A stretch of 60,760 nt of DNA from CAYOPE01 sp964405805 (GCA_964405805.1 CAYOPE010000002.1:1-60760), one strand, 5' to 3'. Shown: positions 32,441 to 41,019, numbered from the stretch's first letter. A program made the numbers and translations. Notes: generated by a model not told the origin, from the letters alone.

Positions 32441-32500
32441 GGCCTGGTAGGCCCCGTTGAGGACGACGACAGCGACGACGATACGAACGATTTTCTGCAT
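32440..32500 (-). pseudogene. N-terminus of the STN-domain gene (signal peptide)
   Basis: The ATG at 32500 follows a Shine-Dalgarno (CAGGAG) and encodes MQKIVRIVVAVVVLNGAYQA, a signal peptide. The frame then joins the foreign NuoL piece near 32440. It is interpreted as the true start of the STN gene. Confidence 0.6.
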
Positions 32501-32757
32501 GTGCGTCTCCTGCGCGATCATCGCGCAAATCCGAAATGTTGAAGTGAAAAAGTTATGAAGTCCTCCGTAGGACTGTTATCAAAGAAAGGGAATTAAATTC
32601 CCGCTGAATGCCTATCTTCCAAGATTTGGAAGGAAAGCGCTCAGCGGGATAGATCTAAATGAGATTTAGAGATATTCTGCCAACAACTTTCCTGTAAAGT
32701 TAGGGCTATTTATGGATTTTTAGGATAACGTATAAGTATACACCTTTTTGGCACTTT
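32501..32757 (-). promoter_or_regulatory. Leader of island unit 1
   Basis: About 230 bases between promoter and start carry no gene. Downstream of the promoter (reading the minus strand) come TTTACAGGAAAGTTGTT, then CCGCTGAGCGCTTTCC with a hairpin partner (GGAAAGCGCTCAGCGGGA). Closely similar blocks occur in the leader of island unit 3 (37876-38094), so this is a shared regulatory leader. Confidence 0.6.
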
Positions 32758-32763
32758 TGTCAA
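32735..32763 (-). promoter_or_regulatory. Promoter of island unit 1
   Basis: On the minus strand TTGACA (32763-32758) and TATACT (32740-32735) are spaced exactly 17 bases. The boxes are identical to those of the other two island units. Confidence 0.85.
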
Positions 32764-32796
32764 CCCCCTCCAAATAGGCGTGAATAAAGGCTAAAT

Positions 32797-32837
32797 GCAA
32801 AACCCGCACCAGACTTTCGTCAAGATGCGGGTTTGCT
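32797..32837 (-). terminator. Terminator of island unit 2
   Basis: GCAAAACCCGCA (32797-32808) pairs perfectly with TGCGGGTTTTGC (32826-32837), with T4 inside the stem on the transcribed side. It lies 60 bases past the last gene of the unit. Confidence 0.75.
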
Positions 32838-32896
32838 ATGCTCACTCGCTGGGTTTTGCCTCAGCGAGAGTTGTTCTTCATCCCTCCTTAGGGATT

Positions 32897-33781
32897 TTAC
32901 TTCAATGCGATCGGAGCGGCGTCGATTTTCGCCTTGACTCGTTGCGCCCAAGTGGGTGGCGCAGGTACCGTTGGAGCGGGCGGTGGCGTGGGAGTCACCG
33001 GTGGGGAGCCGGTCCACGCTGTCTTGATCCAACCGATGAAGCTGGACCACCCGTTCTTGATGTGGCCCCACACGCTTTGATTCGGCAGGGGAAGCGGGTC
33101 GCCTTGCTCGCGGACTTGATCGACGGTTTTCAGGTTCGCCTTGTTTTTCTCCAACACTTCCGCGAGTGTGGTCTGGAGAGTTGCGGCAGAACACGGGACA
33201 TCTTTGTCGACGGTCTGCGTCACGGGGTTGTACTCGTTGCACTTTTTGTTCAGCGCGTCTTGCATCGCTTTCGCAAGCTGTGCGGCGGTACGAGTGTCGA
33301 GCTGCTTCCGAGTCACGCGAAGTTGCTTGCGTGAGCCGGTGCCGATGGGGTCGATTCCATCAGCAGTCCGGACGTCCACATCTTCAGAGCGCTTCTGAGC
33401 GGCTTCGGATGTGTACTTCGGCAGCAGGTCGTACCCGAGTTTGGTCACCGACGACTGGACGTACGGGAAGAGCACGACTGCGATGGTCGGCACGACCACG
33501 GCGAGGGAAATCGCCGTGGCAATGTAGACGATCCAGTTGTCGATCCCGTCGTTGCGTCGCAGGTACGCCAGGACGATGCCCACCAGGGCCAGGACCAGGA
33601 ACCCACCAACGATGATGGGTCCGAGCTCCTTCGCCTTGAGGAACGCCGTCAGAGCAGTGCCGATAGACGTGAACGCCGCGATCGCGATCGCGATGTTTTT
33701 CGCCAGTCCGGTGGCCGAGGTGGGTACCGTCGGCGTCGGAGGCGGGGTCGGTGCGGGCGTGGGTGTTGCCGGTGTAGTCAT
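32897..33781 (-). CDS. Island membrane protein with Pro-rich ends
   Basis: The 294-residue protein starts with a Thr/Pro-rich stretch (TPAPTPPPTPTVPT). Three membrane helices follow (about 25-45, 53-72, 83-105). A soluble helical region of roughly 120 residues holds two Cys. A second Pro-rich segment precedes a short amphipathic tail. No known family is recognised. It overlaps no gene; its ATG lies 2 bases past the stop of the cold-shock-domain gene, so the two are cotranscribed and probably form a complex. Confidence 0.7.
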   Translation of the reverse strand: MTTPATPTPAPTPPPTPTVPTSATGLAKNIAIAIAAFTSIGTALTAFLKAKELGPIIVGGFLVLALVGIVLAYLRRNDGIDNWIVYIATAISLAVVVPTIAVVLFPYVQSSVTKLGYDLLPKYTSEAAQKRSEDVDVRTADGIDPIGTGSRKQLRVTRKQLDTRTAAQLAKAMQDALNKKCNEYNPVTQTVDKDVPCSAATLQTTLAEVLEKNKANLKTVDQVREQGDPLPLPNQSVWGHIKNGWSSFIGWIKTAWTGSPPVTPTPPPAPTVPAPPTWAQRVKAKIDAAPIALK

Positions 33782-33783
33782 CG

Positions 33784-35919
33784 TTATCTCCTCAAGAGTC
33801 TGATGATGGCCGCGACGATCTCACGAACCTCGTCCGCAGCCAAGATTGCCATAAGCCACTGCCAACCGCCCCATTTCACCGCAGTGCCTGCGGTGGACAG
33901 AGGGCTGGTCTTCGGGATCTTGTGGAAGTTCCGAAGCAGATCCAGCCATGTTTTCTGACCACCTTCCTCGCCGCCGCCGCGCGTCTCCAGCTTGTCCATG
34001 ACTTCGTCGGAGAGCGCAAACGGGATGTAGGCGAGAGTGGCCACGACCAGGGTCAGCAGAGCCAGTAGACGCATGGCCCAGCCCCATCCTGATTCGTCCG
34101 GCAGCAGCCATGGTGCTAAGTACTGGCTGATGCTGGAGAAGGATTCCGAAAGCCCCCTCTTCGCACGATCTGTGTACGTGGGTTCGGATGCCTTGGCGGG
34201 TTCAGACACGGGTTTGATACGCCCAGCCTGAATGTCCGCCTGGATTTCAGCATCCGTCTCGTACATGCCGTACCGTTCGAGGTTTCGGTCTCGCTGCTGG
34301 TCTTCCGACGCGTCTGCACTCGTCGCGACTTTCGTCGGAGTCGACTGCGTTTCGTCGGTGCTCGGTGCTCCCGGGATCACGACTGCAATCAGCAGAGTGA
34401 GGATGATGCTGACGACTGTCGTCAGCGACCACACTCCCAACCACTGATTGTTTGTCTTCATGATGTCACCGAAGCGGACGTTCATCCGGTCAGCCGCAGC
34501 TTCGTTGCCGCGGATGAGACGGAAGATCATCAGCCCGATCACACCACTCGTGACGACCAGGGGTGTCCAGCTTGCGCCGAAGTACACGTACAGCAGCAGG
34601 AGCAGCGGCATCCAGAACATGTAGAATCGGTTCTGGGGATGCCGGCCTTGCCAACCAGCGACCAGGTGCGCGATGCGACCTTTGCCGTCGCCGACTGTCA
34701 CTGCTGGCGCTTTCGGCTGGGGACCCCTGAGCACGACTTCGTAGTGGCGGCTGGTCTCGAGGAGGTATATATCCAGATTTGCACGACGCGCCGTCAGCGT
34801 CACGGCCAAGGTTTTCCCGCCAACCGGCAGGGTGTCCTCGGTCGTATCGCCTTTGGGCACGATCGCACCGTTGATGTTCACTTCTTCACGCGCCGTCACT
34901 GAGATCTTCGCCGGCGCTGACTTGCCTTCCGCGTTCCTCACGACGAGGTGAACGCGGAACTGTCCTGGAGTGATTCGCGTACGCTGCCAGTACAGTTCGT
35001 AGCCGGTCAGATCCACGGGCGGCGCGGGCGGGGTATCCGGAATTGCGTCGAACACGATGGGCGTGGACTCCTGCGCGATGTTGCTGCGGGGGTGGAACAC
35101 GACTTCTGTGGTCTGCTTCGGGTTGGTGGGACGAATTTCAATCAGGGCGCGACCATCGATGACAGCGATTGCTTCGCCGGCACCGAGGATATGGCCACCC
35201 TGCTTGATTTCCACCGCACCTGTGTAGTCGACCTCATCCGACGCGCCCGTACCCTCGGCTGTATGAGCCAGGATACGGACCTGCACGAAGCCATTGGCCG
35301 TGGGGCCGAACTTCTTCGCGTCGATGGTGGCGACCGTGTCGTCGACGACCGGGGCAGCGGCTGCCTGTGGAGCTTCCGGCATGGTCCAAACTTTCTGTAC
35401 GAGCACCTGTTCATTGCCGTCTTTGATCACGGCGCTGAAGAACAGAGTCTTCGTGTCCAGAGGCAGTTCGGAGATGGGGAAGTCCGAGTAGCCAGAACCG
35501 CTGGTCGTGACGTTGCTGTAGAGCGTGTTACCGTCGACTTTGAATTCGACCACGAGCATGGGTTTGTTCTGAGTCCCACGTCGGGTCATGAGCGCGACAG
35601 GCAGCGCGAGACGATCTTCGGGCGGATTCGGTGACACGATAATCTGGTGCACCGTAACCCGACCGAAGTGCCACTCGACCGAGATTGCTTTCGGATCGGG
35701 TGGCGGGGAGGGGTTGGGTGCGGGCGTGCCGGGGGCCGTGACGCGAATGTTCTTCGCGCGCGGTCCTTTGGCCGTGTCCTCTTTGTCGAAGCTGACGCGG
35801 GCATTCTCACTCAAGTGTCCGGACACAACATCCGACACGTGAGCAAAGATCTGCCTCGCTTCATCTGCGACTTCCACCCAGGCAACTCCCTTGTTGAAAC
35901 GCTTGACGATTCCATCCAT
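33784..35919 (-). CDS. Cold-shock-domain membrane protein (fusion)
   Basis: The ATG at 35919 is chosen for its GGAGG Shine-Dalgarno; 711 residues follow. Residues 1-60 form a cold-shock-like domain (MDGIVKRFNKGVAWVEV, QIFAHVSDVV, ARVSFDKEDTAKGPRAKN). A Pro-rich linker leads to two or three beta-sandwich domains (about 80-400). There are then about five or six membrane helices: a pair near 450-485, one near 520 and one or two near 630-660, plus a C-terminal hydrophobic helix. Cold-shock domains bind single-stranded nucleic acid and are normally free in the cytoplasm. Their fusion to Ig-like and membrane parts is unusual. Confidence 0.72.
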   Translation of the reverse strand: MDGIVKRFNKGVAWVEVADEARQIFAHVSDVVSGHLSENARVSFDKEDTAKGPRAKNIRVTAPGTPAPNPSPPPDPKAISVEWHFGRVTVHQIIVSPNPPEDRLALPVALMTRRGTQNKPMLVVEFKVDGNTLYSNVTTSGSGYSDFPISELPLDTKTLFFSAVIKDGNEQVLVQKVWTMPEAPQAAAAPVVDDTVATIDAKKFGPTANGFVQVRILAHTAEGTGASDEVDYTGAVEIKQGGHILGAGEAIAVIDGRALIEIRPTNPKQTTEVVFHPRSNIAQESTPIVFDAIPDTPPAPPVDLTGYELYWQRTRITPGQFRVHLVVRNAEGKSAPAKISVTAREEVNINGAIVPKGDTTEDTLPVGGKTLAVTLTARRANLDIYLLETSRHYEVVLRGPQPKAPAVTVGDGKGRIAHLVAGWQGRHPQNRFYMFWMPLLLLLYVYFGASWTPLVVTSGVIGLMIFRLIRGNEAAADRMNVRFGDIMKTNNQWLGVWSLTTVVSIILTLLIAVVIPGAPSTDETQSTPTKVATSADASEDQQRDRNLERYGMYETDAEIQADIQAGRIKPVSEPAKASEPTYTDRAKRGLSESFSSISQYLAPWLLPDESGWGWAMRLLALLTLVVATLAYIPFALSDEVMDKLETRGGGEEGGQKTWLDLLRNFHKIPKTSPLSTAGTAVKWGGWQWLMAILAADEVREIVAAIIRLLRR

Positions 35920-36065
35920 GGCTGCCTCCGCGCTCAAAAACCGTCTTTGCGGTTTGAGCAAACGAGTTAGTAAATGACCGCCTTACATGACGGTCAGAAT
36001 TCGGTTTTCAAGGAACCTTCAGTTCCTCAAAGTACGAAGAACCGAAGTCACAGATGTGACTGCAT
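35920..36065 (-). promoter_or_regulatory. Leader of island unit 2
   Basis: About 145 bases contain hairpins: GACCGTCATGTAAGGCGGTC near 35976-35995, and GAACCTTCAGTTC/GAACTGAAGGTTCC-type pairing near 36012-36030. No gene was seen. The last bases before the ATG hold the GGAGG site. Confidence 0.45.
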
Positions 36066-36094
36066 AGTATAGCAAAATTGAGCTGATTTGTCAA
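36066..36094 (-). promoter_or_regulatory. Promoter of island unit 2
   Basis: Minus-strand TTGACA (36094-36089) and TATACT (36071-36066) with 17-base spacing, as in units 1 and 3. Confidence 0.85.
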
Positions 36095-36105
36095 TGCTTT
36101 TTGGG

Positions 36106-36144
36106 CAAAAAGAAAACCGGGATCTCGAACTGGCGAGATCCCGG
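36106..36144 (-). terminator. Terminator of island unit 3
   Basis: CCGGGATCTCG (36117-36127) pairs with CGAGATCCCGG (36134-36144), followed on the minus strand by TTTTCTTTTT. It lies just upstream of the unit 2 promoter. Confidence 0.85.
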
Positions 36145-36192
36145 GCGGTAGCATGATAGCTACCTGAAACCGTATTCAATTGTGTTGCGCAG

Positions 36193-37875
36193 CTACTGCT
36201 GCGGTTTGTCGACCGCGACCGCGGCGGCGTCGATGGCGGCTTGCACGCGCTTGGCGAGGTCGGCGTTCAGGGCTTCCTTCTTGGAGAAGATGCCCTTCTT
36301 GACCCCGCTGCTGGCGAGCTCCACCACTGCCCCCTCGATCGCCTTGTCGTTGACGTTGAGGGCATTGATCGCCGTGCTGATCTTCGCGAACTGTTCCGCG
36401 GTCACCCTCTCCACCGCCGTGACACGACCTTCGACCGCCGTGACACGACCTTCGACCGCCGTGACACGACCTTCGACCGGTTTGACGCCGTTGCTGATCT
36501 GCGCCGCGACCTCGTCCTTGGTCGGCCGGTTGGCGACCTTGGCGTCGGTCTCGTCGATCCACTGCGTGAACCGCGTCGCGCGCTGGATCAGGCCGTTGAC
36601 GAGCCGCGTGTTCGACTCGACCTGTTTGCGCAGGTCGGCTCCGCTCTGATGCTGCTGGATGTAGTATCCCAGCAGCTGCATGTCGGAGCTGAACACGTAG
36701 AGCTCACCGCCGCTTGCGAGGTCGTTCCCGTCCTGATCGTTGACCCACACCTTGTAGGTCCCGACCGGGACGTTCGCGTCGACGGTCAGCTGGCCCTCGA
36801 GCGCGTTGCCCTTGAGCTTGCTGTCGGTGAACGCGATTCCCGCGACGTCCGCGTTGGTGTCGTCGCTGACATCGCTGAACGAGACCACGACGTCGCCCTT
36901 GACCGGCGCGGCCAGCGTGATGCGCTGAACCTGCTTGTCGGGCGTCGAGTAGTCCTGCCCGACCGCGTCCGGCGCGACGCTGACGACGCGGTTGTTGGCC
37001 CGGGTCTGCGCCGACGCGTTGCCGGCGAGGAGCCCGATGCCGAGGACGAGGAGAACGACCGGGACGACGCGAGTGACACGGGATACGGTGACGTTGCGAC
37101 GGCGATACAGCATGAACAGTCCTCCCAGCATGCTCACGGCGAAGACCGTGAGCAGCATGTAAACGAGACGATCGAGGGTATTTCTGAGATTCTGAATTTC
37201 CTGCCTCATCGCCTTCCCGCTCCAGTACGTGGCAGCGAGCGCGTTGGCCACGTTCACGTTCTTGTTGCCTGGCATGCTCGGGTCGGTTGTGATGATGGTA
37301 TTCATGACCACTCTGGTGATGTCCGCGGCTATGGGCGGGATCGGGATGATGCGATTCGCTGCCCGTTCGGCCGAGACCAGCACGTCGTCGAGGTTGGTGA
37401 CGTGAGGAGCCACCTTGATGGTGAATTCCTTCTCGACTTCCGCATCCTCGGCGTCTGTCACGTTGACGGTCGCTTTGTACTCACCCTTCCAGTCCTTCTC
37501 GGCGCTGTAGGTGAGCTTACAGTCCTCGATCTTATCGATAACCGAGCCGTCGCCTTGGTTCACGTCGATGCACTTGTAGGGCGGCTTGCCGCCCGCGATG
37601 TGCAGCTCGACCATCTTCGCCGCGTCGCCGGCCGTAATGCCCGGCAACGAATCCGTGAGGATGGTGAGCTCGGTGACCTTGGCCGCGGCCTTCGAGGCCT
37701 CGGTCTTCGGCGGTTCCGCCGGGGTCTTGGCCGCGGTGGTTGCCGGCGGCGTGACCGGAGCGGCTGCGGTGGGGCGCTTGCCCGAGGGGCGAGCGACCTG
37801 CGCGGACGCGGTGTGCGCGAACGACGCGACGAACGCGAGAACCAGGGTGATGACGACGACGCGCGTGCTCTTCAT
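36193..37875 (-). CDS. Secreted Ig-like/membrane protein with VEGRVTA repeats
   Basis: The ATG at 37875 has an AGGAG site and a clear signal peptide (MKSTRVVVITLVLAFVASFA). The 560-residue product then has an Ala/Pro/Thr-rich linker, an Ig/cadherin-like domain (about 70-155) and a membrane helix near 235. A second hydrophobic stretch lies near 270-290, followed by another beta domain (about 300-400). The C-terminal coiled coil holds three tandem VEGRVTA heptads. Cys residues CIDVNQGDGSVIDKIEDC could form a disulfide. No family is recognised. It forms a unit of its own. Confidence 0.72.
   Translation of the reverse strand: MKSTRVVVITLVLAFVASFAHTASAQVARPSGKRPTAAAPVTPPATTAAKTPAEPPKTEASKAAAKVTELTILTDSLPGITAGDAAKMVELHIAGGKPPYKCIDVNQGDGSVIDKIEDCKLTYSAEKDWKGEYKATVNVTDAEDAEVEKEFTIKVAPHVTNLDDVLVSAERAANRIIPIPPIAADITRVVMNTIITTDPSMPGNKNVNVANALAATYWSGKAMRQEIQNLRNTLDRLVYMLLTVFAVSMLGGLFMLYRRRNVTVSRVTRVVPVVLLVLGIGLLAGNASAQTRANNRVVSVAPDAVGQDYSTPDKQVQRITLAAPVKGDVVVSFSDVSDDTNADVAGIAFTDSKLKGNALEGQLTVDANVPVGTYKVWVNDQDGNDLASGGELYVFSSDMQLLGYYIQQHQSGADLRKQVESNTRLVNGLIQRATRFTQWIDETDAKVANRPTKDEVAAQISNGVKPVEGRVTAVEGRVTAVEGRVTAVERVTAEQFAKISTAINALNVNDKAIEGAVVELASSGVKKGIFSKKEALNADLAKRVQAAIDAAAVAVDKPQQ
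36410..36480. repeat. 21-bp tandem repeat (VEGRVTA heptads)
   Basis: The unit TGACACGACCTTCGACCGCC plus one base repeats three times with no mismatch in the core, encoding seven residues per copy in a coiled-coil stretch. Such short identical repeats can vary in number by slippage. Confidence 0.85.
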
Positions 37876-38094
37876 GTCTGTGCTCCTGTGTGCGTCTCTA
37901 TTGGACGCAGTCTGACTGGTGAACCTGTGGTAAAAACACAATATCTATATTTGAACCCCTCCGTGGAGTTCAAAGGAACAAAAAATGCTGAGGCGGAAAG
38001 CGCTCAGCGGAGTAAGTCCAATTAATTGGAATTAATCCGCTAATAACTTTCCTGTAAAGCTACTAGCATATACGATTTTTTAGCATAACGTGTA
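37876..38094 (-). promoter_or_regulatory. Leader of island unit 3
   Basis: About 220 bases with no gene. Reading the minus strand, TTTACAGGAAAGTTATTAGC is followed by AATTCCAATTAATTGGA (hairpin) and CCGCTGAGCGCTTTCC, matching the leader of unit 1 at both the sequence and spacing level. Confidence 0.6.
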
Positions 38095-38123
38095 AGTATA
38101 CTCCTTTTTGGTCATTTTGTCAA
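38095..38123 (-). promoter_or_regulatory. Promoter of island unit 3
   Basis: Minus-strand TTGACA (38123-38118) and TATACT (38100-38095), 17 bases apart. The flanking CCAAAAAGG is shared with the promoter of unit 1. Confidence 0.85.
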
Positions 38124-38226
38124 GACTTGGCCTAAATTAGCCCTTTTTGGCTATAGAAAAACAGCATTTCATCATATTTGATAAGCTTTGGCAAATTGCC
38201 GAAAACTGGTATAATTAACTGCAATT

Positions 38227-38313
38227 GCCGACGTGGCGAAATTGGCAAACGCACTAGGTTTAGGACCTAGCGCTCGAAAGAGCTTGTCGGTTCAAGTCCG
38301 ACCGTCGGCACCA
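38227..38313 (+). tRNA. tRNA-Leu(TAG)
   Basis: Class II tRNA with acceptor GCCGACG/CGTCGGC, A73 and encoded CCA. Anticodon stem CTAGG/CCTAG encloses TTTAGGA, giving anticodon TAG for CTA codons. A long variable arm is present. A TATAAT box lies about 15 bases upstream (GGTATAATTAAC). It borders the GC-rich island on its right side. Confidence 0.93.
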
Positions 38314-38352
38314 ATTGACATCATAACTAAATTTCAGTAAAATTTATAAGCT

Positions 38353-40242
38353 ATGAACAAGTTTTTCCGAAACTTACTAATTATAATCGCGATCTTCCTG
38401 CTGATCGCAGGGGCTTTTAGTTTATTTAATAACAATGACAAGGGAGCGACCACTGTATCCATGTCACAGGTCGCTGATGAAGTAAACAATGCTAAAGTCG
38501 ATCACATCGATGTCTCTGGCGATAGTCTAACAGTGTATCTGAAAGACAGCTCCAAACAAGAAGCGACCAAAGAGCACGAGATTGCGCTTTCTGAGACTCT
38601 GAAAAATTATGGAGTAGATGCCAGCAAACTCAAAGACGTGAAGATCAACTTGAAAGATAACAGCACTTCTTCGTTTTGGATTTCGACTATCTTGCCATTT
38701 GTGATTCCTTTCCTTTTGATTGCCGGGTTTATTTGGTTTCTCATGCGTCAGGTCCAGGGCTCGAACAACAGAGCCATGTCTTTCGGTCAGTCAGGAGCAA
38801 AACTTCTAGAACAATCAGATCGCCGCAAGCGAATTACCTTTGCTGATGTGGCTGGAGTGAAAGAAGCGAAAGAAGAACTGAAAGAGATTGTCGAATTTCT
38901 TCGCTTCCCGCAAAAATTTTTCTCACTCGGCGCCAGAATTCCTAAAGGTGTATTGTTGCTCGGCCCGCCAGGAGTAGGAAAGACTTTGGTGGCGCGCGCT
39001 GTAGCTGGTGAAGCCAATGTGCCTTTCTTCCATATCTCAGGATCAGAGTTTGTAGAGATGTTTGTGGGAGTGGGTGCTTCTCGCGTGCGCGATTTGTTTA
39101 AAAAAGCCAAGAAAAATTCACCATGTATTGTTTTTATCGATGAAATAGATGCAGTCGGGCGCCAGCGTGGAGCAGGTCTGGGCGGCTCTCACGACGAGCG
39201 AGAGCAGACTCTTAATCAAATTTTGGTTGAAATGGATGGTTTTGAAAATGATACCAATGTCATTGTAATAGCAGCGACAAACAGACCAGATGTCCTAGAC
39301 CCAGCACTCTTGCGTCCTGGTCGGTTTGACCGACAAGTGGTCCTGGATCAGCCGGATATCCATGACCGGGAAATGATTTTGAAAATACATGCTAAAGGTA
39401 AGCCTTTAGCTAAGGGTGTAAACATTCGCTCTGTGGCAGAGCGAACGCCGGGATTTTCTGGCGCTGATCTGGCTAATCTGATGAATGAGGGTGCGATCTT
39501 AGCAGCTCGGAGAAACCTCAAAGAAGTCGGACAAACTGAATTGTTTGAAGCCATAGAAAAAGTCATGATCGGTCCTGAGCGAAAGAGTCACCTCATGAGC
39601 AAGAAAGAAAAAGAGATTGCGGCTTGGCACGAAGCAGGACATGCATTGGTTGCGACAGTGCTTAAGCACGCAGATCCGGTGCACAAAGTCTCGATCGTCT
39701 CTAGAGGTCGTGCTGCTGGCTATACTATGAAGCTGCCGACGGAAGATAAGAATTTGCATTCGAAATCAGAATTCCTAGCTGATCTGGCGGTATCATTGGG
39801 CGGCTATGCGACTGAGAAAATGGTTTTCAATGAACTGACTACAGGCGCTTCCAATGATTTGAAAGTGGCGACCAGTCTTGCTCGCAAACTTGTGACAGTT
39901 TATGGCATGTCAGAGACTCTCGGGCCTATGACGTTTGGTGAAAGCCATGATATGATTTTTCTTGGCCGAGAAATTTCAGAGCAGAAAAATTATTCAGAAA
40001 AAGTGGCAGCGAAAATCGACGAAGAAGTTTCGGGCTTTATCGAACGAAGTTACAGAACAGCCATGGACATCCTCAAAAAGTATAAAAAGCATCTGACTGC
40101 GATTGCTCAGAAATTGATCGAAGTGGAAACTATCGAACGCGAAGACTTCGAAACACTCGTGGCAGACATTTTACCTGTAGAAAAAAAGTTTAAGAAAGAA
40201 ACTCTCGAGCTGCCATCTGATCTAAGCCCGGCCCAGGCCTAA
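38353..40242 (+). CDS. ftsH: ATP-dependent zinc metalloprotease FtsH
   Basis: FtsH extracts and degrades membrane and short-lived proteins. The 629-residue protein has two N-terminal membrane helices (5-24, 108-131) around an external domain and an AAA module. GPPGVGKT is at 204-211, VFIDEIDAVGR is Walker B, and the second region of homology follows. The zinc site is HEAGH near 427, with ELTTGASNDL further on. All catalytic parts are intact. Confidence 0.97.
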   Translation: MNKFFRNLLIIIAIFLLIAGAFSLFNNNDKGATTVSMSQVADEVNNAKVDHIDVSGDSLTVYLKDSSKQEATKEHEIALSETLKNYGVDASKLKDVKINLKDNSTSSFWISTILPFVIPFLLIAGFIWFLMRQVQGSNNRAMSFGQSGAKLLEQSDRRKRITFADVAGVKEAKEELKEIVEFLRFPQKFFSLGARIPKGVLLLGPPGVGKTLVARAVAGEANVPFFHISGSEFVEMFVGVGASRVRDLFKKAKKNSPCIVFIDEIDAVGRQRGAGLGGSHDEREQTLNQILVEMDGFENDTNVIVIAATNRPDVLDPALLRPGRFDRQVVLDQPDIHDREMILKIHAKGKPLAKGVNIRSVAERTPGFSGADLANLMNEGAILAARRNLKEVGQTELFEAIEKVMIGPERKSHLMSKKEKEIAAWHEAGHALVATVLKHADPVHKVSIVSRGRAAGYTMKLPTEDKNLHSKSEFLADLAVSLGGYATEKMVFNELTTGASNDLKVATSLARKLVTVYGMSETLGPMTFGESHDMIFLGREISEQKNYSEKVAAKIDEEVSGFIERSYRTAMDILKKYKKHLTAIAQKLIEVETIEREDFETLVADILPVEKKFKKETLELPSDLSPAQA

Positions 40243-40251
40243 GACAGCCTT

Positions 40252-41019
40252 ATGCTGGATTATAGAAAAATTTTAAAGCAGGCTTCTGACATAGTCGGAG
40301 CTAACAAGCTTTTGTATGTTCTGGGCCTGTTTTTAATTTTGCCACCGACTCTACTGAGCGTCTGGCAGGTAGCTAACCCGTTTGTAAACTTGATAATAGT
40401 TCTGTGGTCTGTCTACATAACTACTGCACTGCTGGTCATGATCAAAAGCATTTTGGATAAACATGAATTGTCATTGAAAAAATCAGTTGTGCTAAGCAGT
40501 TTTTTTGCCAGCCGGATACTGAGCATCTGGCTGCTAGTGGAAATTGGCATCTTGGTTTTAGCAGTAGTTTTGGGCGGACCAGTGCTTTATGTTTATGGTC
40601 AAGGATTAAAAACAGGGTTTGTGGTTTTACTTGTTCTAGCATTATTAATTTTTATTCCTGTAATTGTCATCACTTCTATGGTGAACATCCTAGGCCCGCT
40701 ATTTGTGATTAACTTTAATATGAAAGTTCGAGAAGCCATCAGGCACGGGTATGAATTACTCAGTCATTTCTGGCCATCACTGATCGGGTTATTTTTTTTA
40801 CAGATTTTCTTCGAAATTCCTGCTTTATTTTTGCCTCGATTTATGGTAGAATGGCGAAGTGGTTTAGTGGTTTCCATAATTTCTGCGGTAGTGTTTCTGA
40901 TTTACGAATCTTGGCTTATAGTTTTTTCACAAACAGTCTGGCTGCTAGCTTTTAATGATTTAGTAAAACCCCAAAAGTTCGAAGACGAAGAGCCGGTTGC
41001 TGCACCGGAGATTATCTAG
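40252..41019 (+). CDS. Multi-pass membrane protein of unknown function
   Basis: The 255-residue protein has about six membrane helices and a short acidic C-terminal tail. The internal segment PLFVINFNMKVREAIRHGYE recalls membrane proteins of the glycerophosphoryl-phosphodiesterase-domain (YesL/DUF975-like) type, but this is weak. It starts 9 bases after the ftsH stop and is probably cotranscribed; its stop overlaps the first base of tRNA-Val. Confidence 0.65.
   Translation: MLDYRKILKQASDIVGANKLLYVLGLFLILPPTLLSVWQVANPFVNLIIVLWSVYITTALLVMIKSILDKHELSLKKSVVLSSFFASRILSIWLLVEIGILVLAVVLGGPVLYVYGQGLKTGFVVLLVLALLIFIPVIVITSMVNILGPLFVINFNMKVREAIRHGYELLSHFWPSLIGLFFLQIFFEIPALFLPRFMVEWRSGLVVSIISAVVFLIYESWLIVFSQTVWLLAFNDLVKPQKFEDEEPVAAPEII

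Noticed and set aside
31334..32521. A single 395-residue protein across the N gap
   Set aside because: The frame combines a signal peptide, a NuoL fragment, Ns and an STN-domain protein; it is an artefact of chimeric joining.
31397..38025. Long plus-strand open frames across the island (for example 36241-38025)
   Set aside because: They are shadows of GC-rich genes on the other strand; they lack ribosome-binding sites and show Arg/Val/Asp-rich nonsense composition.
38095..38313. tRNA-Leu as an attachment site for the GC-rich island
   Set aside because: Integrases usually use the tRNA 3' end and leave a direct repeat. The island lies on the 5' side, and I saw no copy of the tRNA end at the other boundary and no integrase.
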